Shown here: piece after piece, positions 1-5,219 of the stretch
Position numbering within the stretch: the first letter of the stretch is position 1
Layout: every line of letters begins with the position of its first letter
Made by a program: the position numbers and the translations under genes
The notes under the pieces: generated by a model
Database searches by the model: none
Seen by the model: only the letters and a program-made list of their open reading frames with translations
What the model was told of the DNA's origin: nothing
Assembly: GCA_012518155.1 (NCBI GenBank)
Contig: JAAYTC010000085.1
Location: 1 to 5,219, forward strand
DNA from: Bacteroidales bacterium
GTDB lineage: Bacteria; Bacteroidota; Bacteroidia; Bacteroidales; Dysgonomonadaceae
Reading direction: 5' to 3'
Length of the DNA stretch: 5,219 nucleotides

Positions 1-17
1 AGTTAGGAGTAATTACC

Positions 18-25
18 TATCTTTG
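18..25 (+). promoter_or_regulatory. Bacteroidetes-type -7 promoter element (TATCTTTG)
   Basis: The sequence TATCTTTG fits the Bacteroidetes primary sigma factor -7 consensus TAnnTTTG exactly. The matching -33 element (TTTG or TTG, 19-21 bases upstream) would fall just outside the window, so only half of the promoter can be checked. Transcription would begin near position 30 and run rightward, giving the TPR regulator gene at 187 a leader of roughly 155 bases. A 6-base inverted pair, ACCTAT (15-20) and ATAGGT (41-46), overlaps it and may be chance. Confidence 0.45.
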
Positions 26-141
26 CATCCTACTCGATTTATAGGTGATCGATTACAGTTTGAAAACCATAACTCCACGCGAAGCCAACATCTATTAAGA
101 TATACTAACAAAGCAAAAAAACCAATGTATCTTTTTTTTGT

Positions 142-149
142 TAACTTTG
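142..149 (+). promoter_or_regulatory. Possible second -7 element (TAACTTTG) upstream of the TPR regulator
   Basis: TAACTTTG also fits TAnnTTTG and would give a short leader of about 30 bases before the ATG at 187. No TTTG or TTG lies 19-21 bases upstream; that stretch is A-rich, so the promoter is incomplete. The site sits next to a run of eight T residues (132-139), where chance matches are more likely. Confidence 0.28.
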
Positions 150-186
150 TCTTCTATTTCAACACAATAAATCGTAACGATGCATT

Positions 187-1698
187 ATGAGTAGGATAAT
201 GTTATTCTTCCTTTTTATATGTATTGTAGAATTACATGCTCAACAATCCATCGCCTCTAAAACTGCTCAAGTGGATAGTCTACTGGAGCTCGCGTATCAA
301 AGCTACGCGAGCATGGAGATTAACTCGAGTCTCTCCCATGCGTTAGAAGCGTTGTCACTGAGCGAAGATATTAACTATTCGAAAGGCAAGGTCCGCGGTA
401 ATTTTTACGTGGCTCAAGTTTTCTGGAGCCTTGGAGATTATGGAAAAACAATCGATTACCTTCAGCTTGCAGAGAATGAAAAATATGTAGAGAGCGATCT
501 GATTTTGTCATCAGAGATATGCCGGGTAAAAGGGCGTGCATACGGATCTTTGAAATTGTACGACCTATCTATTACGGAATTTCGAAAGGGCTTAGACTAT
601 ATAAAACAAATTAAAACTCCGTTCGAACGGCAATACCTCACGAGCCTAGCCTACGACAACCTTTCACATACCTACACTTTACAGGATGAAACGGACTCCA
701 CGCTGTTATACTTGAATAAAAACCAGAAAATATTAAACACGATGGATGAGGCCCGGGTTTTCAGGAACCTGATTAACCTGTATGGCCATTTGGGTAAGAC
801 CTACGCCAGACAAGATGATTACGAGCGGGCAACCGGTTATTTTACCGATGCGCTTCGACTGGCAGAAACGAATAACTTTCCGTACACTTCGTGGATATAC
901 CTGCAGTGGGGCAACATGAAATTGCGACAAGATTCACTTTACCCAGCCATCGAGAAGTATCAAGCAGGCTTAGAAAACCTTGAACAGACCAACCTCCGTG
1001 TTGAACTTCCGGATATCTATACTGCCCTTCGAGACGCCTACATTCAAATTGAACAACATGATTCAGCAATGGTTTATCACCAGAAAAAAACAGAAATCGA
1101 GGCAGAGCTCAGCGAAGCCAACCGACAGGCATTGGATAAGGCAGTACAGTTGTTACTCGTGAATGAAAAGGGACAACAAACCACTCAGCTTATAAAGGTG
1201 AGAGTGATAGCGTTTATCGCGGTCTTACTAACACTCGTTATTGCCTTCGTGATTTGGGTTCGGTGGAAGAGGCGTTACCGACAAGTAACCGAAAAAAAAC
1301 AAAAGCTAACCGAAAAGCTTGAGGAAAAGATGGGGGATGCATTGGACGAAATAGTGGAGTTAGCAAGAAGTAATGACAGCTCTTTCTTACCCCGCTTCAT
1401 GGAATTTTTCCCGAACTTCACGCGTAATTTCTTTACTCAACACCCCGATTTACCGCAGTCATCTTTTCAATTTTCGGCCTATATATTCCTTCATTTTTCG
1501 TCGAAAGAGATCGCTGATATTATGTTCGTGGAACATAAATCGGTACAAACAAGAAAAAACCGTCTCAGGAAGCAGTTGGAGCTTCCTAGGAATACCGACC
1601 TCTACCAGTACATGCGCTGGTTAGACGAACACGAGGAGTCAGACGACACATCATTACATGCCGACAGTGAAGTAATGTCTGTTACTTCCAAGTATTAA
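187..1698 (+). CDS. TPR-repeat membrane protein with C-terminal HTH DNA-binding region (putative membrane-tethered regulator)
   Basis: This 503-residue protein has four parts. Residues 1-20 look like a signal peptide, with a hydrophobic core (LFFLFICIV) and a likely cut after HAQ. Residues about 30-300 are TPR-like helix pairs; the clearest are near 71-97, 111-140 and 197-228, where YGHLGKTYARQDDYERA matches the TPR pattern. Residues 300-335 look like a charged helix. One membrane helix follows (about 339-358), then basic WKRRYR, a Lys/Glu-rich probable coiled coil (365-392), and a C-terminal HTH-like region (about 431-475) with SSKEIADIMFVEHKSVQTRK. Bacteroidetes have many such TPR/HTH proteins, in which the periplasmic TPRs are thought to sense a partner and the cytoplasmic tail to bind DNA or act on transcription. 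That role, and the topology, are inferred. No transporter, SusC/SusD pair or kinase gene lies beside it in the window, so its target is unknown. The ATG at 187 is chosen because the signal peptide starts there; the ATG at 181 stops after four codons. tyrS follows after 64 bases and probably has its own promoter. Confidence 0.85.
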   Translation: MSRIMLFFLFICIVELHAQQSIASKTAQVDSLLELAYQSYASMEINSSLSHALEALSLSEDINYSKGKVRGNFYVAQVFWSLGDYGKTIDYLQLAENEKYVESDLILSSEICRVKGRAYGSLKLYDLSITEFRKGLDYIKQIKTPFERQYLTSLAYDNLSHTYTLQDETDSTLLYLNKNQKILNTMDEARVFRNLINLYGHLGKTYARQDDYERATGYFTDALRLAETNNFPYTSWIYLQWGNMKLRQDSLYPAIEKYQAGLENLEQTNLRVELPDIYTALRDAYIQIEQHDSAMVYHQKKTEIEAELSEANRQALDKAVQLLLVNEKGQQTTQLIKVRVIAFIAVLLTLVIAFVIWVRWKRRYRQVTEKKQKLTEKLEEKMGDALDEIVELARSNDSSFLPRFMEFFPNFTRNFFTQHPDLPQSSFQFSAYIFLHFSSKEIADIMFVEHKSVQTRKNRLRKQLELPRNTDLYQYMRWLDEHEESDDTSLHADSEVMSVTSKY

Positions 1699-1721
1699 TA
1701 CTACGTCCCAATTTCTTTTCG

Positions 1722-1729
1722 TATCTTCG
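1722..1729 (+). promoter_or_regulatory. Candidate -7 element for tyrS (TATCTTCG)
   Basis: TATCTTCG differs by one base from TAnnTTTG and lies in the 64-base gap between the regulator gene and tyrS. Transcription would begin about 25-30 bases before the tyrS ATG. No convincing -33 TTTG is seen at the usual distance. A nearby TACTTTTTG (1732-1740) is one base too long to fit the consensus. The alternative is read-through from the upstream gene. Confidence 0.4.
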
Positions 1730-1762
1730 CGTACTTTTTGTATAACGATTGACAGACTATTA

Positions 1763-3061
1763 ATGATGATGAATTTTGTGGAAGAGCTCCGTTGGCGAGG
1801 AATGATACACGAGATCATGCCCGGTACGGAAGAGGAGTTAATGAAGGGACAAGCTTCCGGTTATTTAGGCATCGATCCCACGGCAGATTCACTGCATATT
1901 GGCCACTTGGTGGGCGTGATGATGTTAAAGCATTTTCAACGCGCTGGACATACTCCTATTGCCTTAGTAGGCGGTGCTACCGGAATGATCGGCGACCCCT
2001 CGATGAAATCAGCAGAACGTAACCTGCTCGACGAAGAGACCTTGAGGCATAATCAGGAAGCCATAAAAAAACAGTTGGGCAAGTTTCTCGATTTTGAAAG
2101 CGATATCCCAAATAAGGCCATCTTAGTGAATAACTACGATTGGATGAAATGCTACACCTTCTTGAACTTTATCCGCGATGTTGGCAAGCACATCACCGTT
2201 AACTACATGATGGCCAAGGATTCGGTGAAAAAACGGATCAGCGGCGAATCGGGTGAAGGGATGTCTTTCACTGAATTTTCGTACCAACTCCTCCAAGGGT
2301 ATGATTTCCTGCATCTTTACCGCGATAAGGGATGCATCATCCAGCTTGGCGGTTCGGACCAATGGGGAAATATCACCACCGGTACCGAATTGATTCGTCG
2401 CGTGGAAGGTGGTGAAGCATACGGGTTGGTTTGCCCCCTCATTACAAAGGCTGATGGCGGCAAGTTCGGAAAGACCGAGAGCGGTAACGTGTGGCTCGAC
2501 CGCCGTTACACGTCGCCTTACAAGTTCTACCAGTTCTGGCTCAACGTGAGCGACGCCGACGCCGAGAAGTACATCAAGATATTTACCTCCCTCTCCCGCG
2601 AAACCATCGAGGCGCTGGTGGCCGAGCAAGAGTTGGCACCTCACGCGCGGCCTTTGCAGAAACGGTTGGCCGAAGAGATCACCGTGATGGTGCATTCTCG
2701 TGAGGATTATGATATGGCCGTCAGCGCGTCGGAGATCCTGTTTGGCAAGTCCACCTCCCAAGAGCTGCGGGCGATTGACGAGAAGACCTTCTTGCAGGTA
2801 TTCGAGGGAGTTCCCCAGTTTACCGTTTCTCGCGATAAACTGGACAAGGGCATCAAAGCGGTAGACCTGCTCACCGAGGAGGCCGCTGTCTTCCCCTCCA
2901 AGGGAGAAATGCGCAAGACCGTACAGTCGGGTGGCGTGATGATCAACAAAGAGAAGCTTGAAACGTTTGATGAGCCGATTGGCATCTCCCGCCTGATTGG
3001 CGATAAATACCTTCTTGCACAGCGCGGGCGGAAGAACTATTTCTTGCTGATTGCCGATTAA
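1763..3061 (+). CDS. tyrS: Tyrosyl-tRNA synthetase (TyrRS)
   Basis: This cytoplasmic class Ic aminoacyl-tRNA synthetase activates tyrosine with ATP and loads it onto tRNA-Tyr (EC 6.1.1.1). The 432 residues match the usual bacterial TyrRS length of about 420-430. The Rossmann catalytic domain carries the HIGH motif at 45-48 (DSLHIGH) and the KMSKS-equivalent KFGKT at 234-238. The tyrosine pocket is visible: Tyr34, the YQLLQGYDF block at 174-182 with Tyr174, Gln178 and Asp181, and GGSDQWGN at 196-203. An anticodon-recognition helical region follows (about 250-340), and an S4-type RNA-binding domain ends the protein (about 366-430, with KAVDLL and SGGVMINKEKL). All key residues are present, so it should be active. 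The start is ATG ATG ATG AAT; translation could begin at any of the three ATGs, and the third gives MNFVEELRW, the more usual N-terminus. The codons are more GC-rich than in the upstream gene. Confidence 0.97.
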   Translation: MMMNFVEELRWRGMIHEIMPGTEEELMKGQASGYLGIDPTADSLHIGHLVGVMMLKHFQRAGHTPIALVGGATGMIGDPSMKSAERNLLDEETLRHNQEAIKKQLGKFLDFESDIPNKAILVNNYDWMKCYTFLNFIRDVGKHITVNYMMAKDSVKKRISGESGEGMSFTEFSYQLLQGYDFLHLYRDKGCIIQLGGSDQWGNITTGTELIRRVEGGEAYGLVCPLITKADGGKFGKTESGNVWLDRRYTSPYKFYQFWLNVSDADAEKYIKIFTSLSRETIEALVAEQELAPHARPLQKRLAEEITVMVHSREDYDMAVSASEILFGKSTSQELRAIDEKTFLQVFEGVPQFTVSRDKLDKGIKAVDLLTEEAAVFPSKGEMRKTVQSGGVMINKEKLETFDEPIGISRLIGDKYLLAQRGRKNYFLLIAD

Positions 3062-3073
3062 TCCTTGAACAGT

Positions 3074-3116
3074 AAGGGAATCGGCTATTAAAGCCGGATT
3101 TGAGAAAAAATCCCTT
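3074..3116 (+). other. Inverted repeats in the tyrS 3' untranslated region
   Basis: Thirteen bases after the tyrS stop, AAGGGA (3074-3079) pairs with TCCCTT (3111-3116). This outer stem encloses a small hairpin, CGGCT (3082-3086) with AGCCG (3092-3096) and a 5-base loop. A competing pairing, GGATTT (3096-3101) with AAATCC (3108-3113), shares bases with both. No T-run follows, so this is not a classical intrinsic terminator. It may protect the 3' end of the tyrS mRNA or be chance. Confidence 0.3.
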
Positions 3117-3123
3117 GAAAATA

Positions 3124-3155
3124 TTTGGTGGATTGGGATTAAAAGTCTATTTTTG
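3124..3155 (+). promoter_or_regulatory. Bacteroidetes-type promoter for tRNA-Gln
   Basis: TTTG at 3124-3127, a 20-base spacer, and TATTTTTG at 3148-3155 match the consensus TTTG-N19-21-TAnnTTTG in both elements and in spacing. Transcription would start near 3160-3162, about 22 bases before the mature 5' end of the tRNA. This is the most complete promoter in the window and suggests that the tRNA is transcribed independently of tyrS. Confidence 0.75.
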
Positions 3156-3183
3156 CACTGCTTTTCACGAAGCAATCGAGGAT

Positions 3184-3254
3184 TGTCCCATGGTGTAACG
3201 GTAGCACTCCTGATTTTGGTTCAGTCAGTCTAGGTTCGAATCCTGGTGGGACAA
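3184..3254 (+). tRNA. tRNA-Gln, anticodon TTG
   Basis: The cloverleaf folds by eye. The acceptor stem TGTCCCA (3184-3190) pairs with TGGGACA (3247-3253), with A3254 as the discriminator. The D arm is GTG/CAC (3193-3195 and 3205-3207) with a GG-containing loop. The anticodon arm is 3209-3225 with loop TTTTGGT (3214-3220), placing TTG at 3216-3218. The T arm is CTAGG/CCTGG (3230-3234 and 3242-3246) around TTCGAAT. The anticodon UUG reads CAA and, by wobble, CAG. The 3' CCA is not encoded and must be added after transcription. The top pair of the anticodon stem, C3209 and T3225 (positions 27-43), is a mismatch. A promoter lies just upstream and a terminator directly follows, so it is a single-gene unit. 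Confidence 0.95.
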
Positions 3255-3256
3255 CA

Positions 3257-3293
3257 AAAAACCCCTGCAAGCAGTTGATTTACAGGGGTTTTT
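3257..3293 (+). terminator. Intrinsic terminator of the tRNA-Gln transcript
   Basis: AAAAACCCCTG (3257-3267) is perfectly complementary to CAGGGGTTTTT (3283-3293). The result is an 11-base-pair stem with a GC core, a 15-base loop, and a T-run partly within the stem and continuing as TTTTATTTT. It begins three bases after the end of the tRNA. The flanking A-run and T-run make it potentially bidirectional, so it could also stop leftward transcription from the GNAT remnant. Confidence 0.85.
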
Positions 3294-3398
3294 ATTTTAG
3301 TGGTGCCGAAACAGGTACTGAAATATGCAGGGAAATCACCTAGTTATAAATAAATCAAGGGAGTAACGAACTGTGTAAGTACCGATGAAGAGAGGAAA
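3294..3398. other. Non-coding gap between the terminator and the GNAT remnant
   Basis: No plausible gene, RNA structure or promoter is visible in these 105 bases. All three minus-strand frames, where the missing C-terminal half of the acetyltransferase should lie, give short, stop-broken peptides without its expected motifs. The missing half has therefore been deleted or replaced rather than merely frameshifted nearby. Confidence 0.5.
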
Positions 3399-3698
3399 TT
3401 AAATTCCTTTTTTACCTCTTTGGAAATTTTTGTTTACACCAAGTCGCCCTATGAGAACAGCTGGATATCGTCTCATGCTTTTTGCGTGCGGGATTAATCC
3501 GGTTACCTTTCTTTTCCGGCTACCAGGCATATCGCCAACATTAATGCTGTCATTTGAAACGCTAAATGCACACACCACTTCGCGTGGATTCTCTTCTAGA
3601 ACAAAACAATGACTCTTCCCCAATAACTGCTTAGAATAATTTACTGCATCGTTATTGAAGAAGTCATTTAACCCACATTGCAGCAAAAAATCAAACAA
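3399..3698 (-). pseudogene. Truncated GNAT-family N-acetyltransferase remnant
   Basis: The minus-strand reading (99 residues if begun at the TTG codon 3698-3696) resembles the N-terminal half of Bacteroidetes GNAT acetyltransferases, which transfer acetyl from acetyl-CoA to an amine. Recognisable blocks are LNDFFNNDAVNYSKQLLGK (10-28), CAFSVSNDSI (43-52) and RRYPAVLIGRLGVNKNFQR (76-94). The last leads into the acetyl-CoA pyrophosphate-binding loop (Q/RxxGxG/A). The reading stops inside that loop, at GKKGI followed by TAA. Intact relatives, from memory, run to about 170 residues, so most of the acetyl-CoA site and the substrate region are missing. The 5' end is also damaged: there is no ATG, a stop sits two codons upstream, and the usual acidic residues between CG and LNDFF are absent. 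It is therefore very unlikely to be active. Related GNAT proteins can act as toxins in toxin-antitoxin pairs, but no antitoxin gene is recognised here. The family is fairly sure from the motifs; the exact subfamily is not. Confidence 0.7.
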
Positions 3699-3751
3699 AA
3701 GTTAAATACTGCCTCTTTTTGTGTTAAAGTCGGGCTTTCTCCGGTTCTCAT
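3668..3751 (-). pseudogene. Short out-of-frame coding-like fragment overlapping the GNAT remnant
   Basis: From an ATG at 3751-3749 the minus strand reads MRTGESPTLTQKEAVFNF and then CLIFCCNVG before a TAA at 3668. The first part has a protein-like composition and can be read further upstream in frame (YYEKIDEM) as far as a TGA. It overlaps the GNAT reading in a different frame. It may be the displaced N-terminus of the GNAT gene (an LTQKEAVFNF-like start running into CG..LNDFF through a frameshift) or the tail of a small neighbouring gene joined to it by a deletion. I cannot identify it by family. Confidence 0.3.
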
Positions 3752-3828
3752 CTCGTCTATTTTCTCGTAGTAGCCTGATTTTCAGTATTCGTTATTTTTA
3801 AAACATGAATGTAGTCCCCCGTTTTGTC

Positions 3829-3859
3829 TTGAAAAAACCATTTCCAGTGACTACTTTTG
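3829..3859 (+). promoter_or_regulatory. Promoter-like site for the IS transposase
   Basis: TTG at 3829-3831, a 20-base spacer, and TACTTTTG at 3852-3859 fit the Bacteroidetes consensus. The predicted transcription start falls at about 3864-3867, on or next to the transposase ATG at 3866, which would give a leaderless or almost leaderless mRNA. The -33 match has only three bases, so chance cannot be excluded. Confidence 0.4.
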
Positions 3860-3865
3860 CCCTTG

Positions 3866-5219
3866 ATGTTTTTCAAGACGAGCATAAAGCAAAAAGGCGG
3901 TGTTGATTACACCCATTACCGGTTGTGCGAGAGCTATCGGGAAGGGCGTTTTATCCGTAACCGCACATTGCTCTCTATCGGGGATTTGGAGTCGAAACTA
4001 CCGGCTGATAAGATCGGCCTGCTGTGCAAGCGGATCAATCAGGTTTATCACGAGGGAAAAACGTTTGTTATCAGCTCTTTCCGCGATGAGCGGGTGGAAG
4101 CCTTGTGCGCGGATTACGTGGGACGACTGCGGGAAGCGGAAACGGCAGAAAAAGCCATCAAGAGGGCTGCCGGTATCGAGGAGGTCTATGTTGACAGGAC
4201 TACCAACAGCCATGTCCGCGAAGTTGGAGCGGAATGGCTCGGCCTGCAAGCTTGCCGTCAATTGCTCCTGCCCGAATATTTTGAATCTACCGGCTGGGAT
4301 AAAGAATCCGCCGGGCTTGCCATTACACAGGTTATCAGTCGCGCCGTTTATCCTGCTTCGGAGTATAAAACCAACCGCTGGCTAAAAGAGAACTCCGCGT
4401 TATGTGAACTCACGGGAACGGGCGCTTCGACCATAACGAAGGATAAACTCTATGGCATGGCCCATCGCCTTTACCGGGAAAAGAACGGTTTGGAGCATCA
4501 CCTGTCTACCCGGACAAATGATCTCTTTTCACTGGATGACAGGATTCTGATTTTTGATTTAACCAATACGTACTTCGAGGGTAGAATGAATGACAGTCGT
4601 TTGGCCAAGTTCGGGCGCAGCAAGGAAAAACGCAATGACGCCAAACAGGTCGTACTCGCGGCCGTGGTTAACAGGGAGGGATTCCTGAAAGAATCCCAAA
4701 TTCTCCGGGGCAACATCTCCGACCCTGAAAGCCTGCGGGGCATTCTTGACAAACTGAAAGCCCACCGGGGCAATCATGCCAAGAAACAAGTGGTGGTCAT
4801 GGATGCCGGCATAAGCACGGAAGATAACCTGAAGATGTTGAAATCAGAGTCATTCCACTACATCTGCGTGTCTCGCTCGAAACTCAAGAATTACCGGGTC
4901 ACCAATTTTCCCCCCGTGGAAATAAGGGATAAATCAGATCAACCTATCGAGATCGCGCAAGTGGAAGCAGAGGGTGAGACCGACAGCTTTTACCGGGTAA
5001 AGAGTTACACGAAAGGCCTCAAGGAAGCTTCCATGGAGAACCGTTTTACAGCCGCTTACGAGCAAGGGCTAGAGCAAATAGCCGCGGCATTGACAAAAAA
5101 GGGGGGAACTAAAAAACTGGAAAAGGTCTGGGAGCGTATCGGCAGGCTCAAGGAGAAATACAGTTCGGTAAACCGTTTATACGATATACAGGTTGAATCC
5201 GATGAACAGGGAATTTATG
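3866..5219 (+). CDS. IS1634-like DDE transposase, partial (3' end outside window)
   Basis: The frame is open from the ATG at 3866 to the window edge: 451 complete codons plus one base, with no stop or frameshift. The start MFFKTSIKQKGG, followed by HYRLCESYREG, is typical of IS1634-type transposases, which are IS4-related enzymes with an RNase H-like DDE fold that cut and join IS ends. Catalytic candidates are Asp231 in LIFDLTNTYFEGR (227-239) and Asp313 in VVVMDAGIS (308-316). The spacing and flanking residues fit the first and second acidic residues of the family. The third (Glu) is expected near the C-terminus, beyond the window. Relatives, from memory, have about 550-600 residues, so roughly 100-150 are missing here. 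The visible part is intact, so the element may be recently acquired and functional. The main alternative is another IS4-like group; transposase identity itself is not in doubt. Confidence 0.88.
   Translation, partial: MFFKTSIKQKGGVDYTHYRLCESYREGRFIRNRTLLSIGDLESKLPADKIGLLCKRINQVYHEGKTFVISSFRDERVEALCADYVGRLREAETAEKAIKRAAGIEEVYVDRTTNSHVREVGAEWLGLQACRQLLLPEYFESTGWDKESAGLAITQVISRAVYPASEYKTNRWLKENSALCELTGTGASTITKDKLYGMAHRLYREKNGLEHHLSTRTNDLFSLDDRILIFDLTNTYFEGRMNDSRLAKFGRSKEKRNDAKQVVLAAVVNREGFLKESQILRGNISDPESLRGILDKLKAHRGNHAKKQVVVMDAGISTEDNLKMLKSESFHYICVSRSKLKNYRVTNFPPVEIRDKSDQPIEIAQVEAEGETDSFYRVKSYTKGLKEASMENRFTAAYEQGLEQIAAALTKKGGTKKLEKVWERIGRLKEKYSSVNRLYDIQVESDEQGIY

Larger units (their letters stand above)
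3811..5219 (+). mobile_element. Insertion sequence, IS1634-like, left part only
   Basis: The transposase that starts at 3866 defines an IS whose right end lies outside the window. The exact left boundary cannot be fixed without the right inverted repeat. It is placed tentatively at 3811, where GTAGTCCCCC begins, because the stretch between here and the transposase start is compact and holds an inverted pair, GTAGTC (3811-3816) and GACTAC (3849-3854). The real end could be some tens of bases to either side. No target-site duplication can be tested. The IS lies immediately upstream of the remains of the minus-strand GNAT gene. Confidence 0.55.

Noticed and set aside
3074..3116. Intrinsic terminator for tyrS.
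   Set aside because: The hairpins lack a following T-run and the stems are short, so it is reported only as a structured region.
2123..3175. A 350-residue minus-strand reading frame antisense to tyrS.
   Set aside because: It lies almost wholly opposite tyrS, which has every family motif. The antisense peptide shows no recognisable domain and is best explained by the GC-rich codon pattern of tyrS.
3301..3398. The missing C-terminal half of the GNAT gene recovered by a single frameshift.
   Set aside because: None of the three minus-strand frames downstream of the stop gives the expected helix and motif residues, and all are soon broken by stops.
3430..3612. A 60-residue plus-strand reading opposite the GNAT remnant.
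   Set aside because: The minus strand shows clear acetyltransferase motifs over the same bases, so the plus-strand frame is a shadow.
3900..4385. A 161-residue plus-strand reading frame in the IS region.
   Set aside because: It is out of frame with the transposase, which is open from 3866 to the window end and carries family motifs. The alternative peptide has none.
4498..4789. Two overlapping minus-strand readings inside the transposase gene.
   Set aside because: They lie opposite the catalytic core of the transposase, show no domain, and have no promoter or context.
1..5219. CRISPR array, tandem repeats or a retron/DGR-like system.
   Set aside because: No regularly spaced repeats, reverse transcriptase motifs or template/variable repeat pairs were seen on either strand.

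Overview
The window looks like chromosomal DNA from a member of the Bacteroidetes, probably order Bacteroidales. Three things point there. Promoter-like sites fit the Bacteroidetes consensus (TTTG or TTG, 19-21 bases, TAnnTTTG), and clear Shine-Dalgarno sites are absent. The first gene has a TPR / membrane helix / winged-helix-like layout common in this phylum. The tyrosyl-tRNA synthetase and the IS1634-like transposase also read like Bacteroidales versions. This placement rests on recognition, not on a database search.

Layout, left to right. Positions 1-186 are an AT-rich upstream region with one good and one weaker -7 element. Positions 187-1698 (+) encode a secreted-side TPR protein tethered by one membrane helix, with a cytoplasmic HTH-type DNA-binding tail; it is probably a membrane-bound regulator. 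Positions 1763-3061 (+) are tyrS, complete and with all signature motifs. Positions 3184-3254 (+) are tRNA-Gln (anticodon TTG), with its own promoter and a strong intrinsic terminator just after it. Downstream the DNA becomes accessory. A minus-strand remnant of a GNAT acetyltransferase (about 3399-3698, perhaps to 3751) is broken at both ends. From about 3810 an IS1634-like insertion sequence begins, and its transposase (from 3866) runs off the right edge.

The left two thirds are therefore stable housekeeping and regulatory DNA: tyrS charges tRNA-Tyr and the neighbouring tRNA decodes Gln codons. The right third is a decaying insertion zone behind a tRNA gene. I do not see a new multi-gene system. 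The parts most worth a second look are the broken GNAT gene with a second out-of-frame coding remnant upstream of it, the compact left end of the IS with a promoter-like site touching the transposase ATG, and the orphan membrane-tethered regulator.
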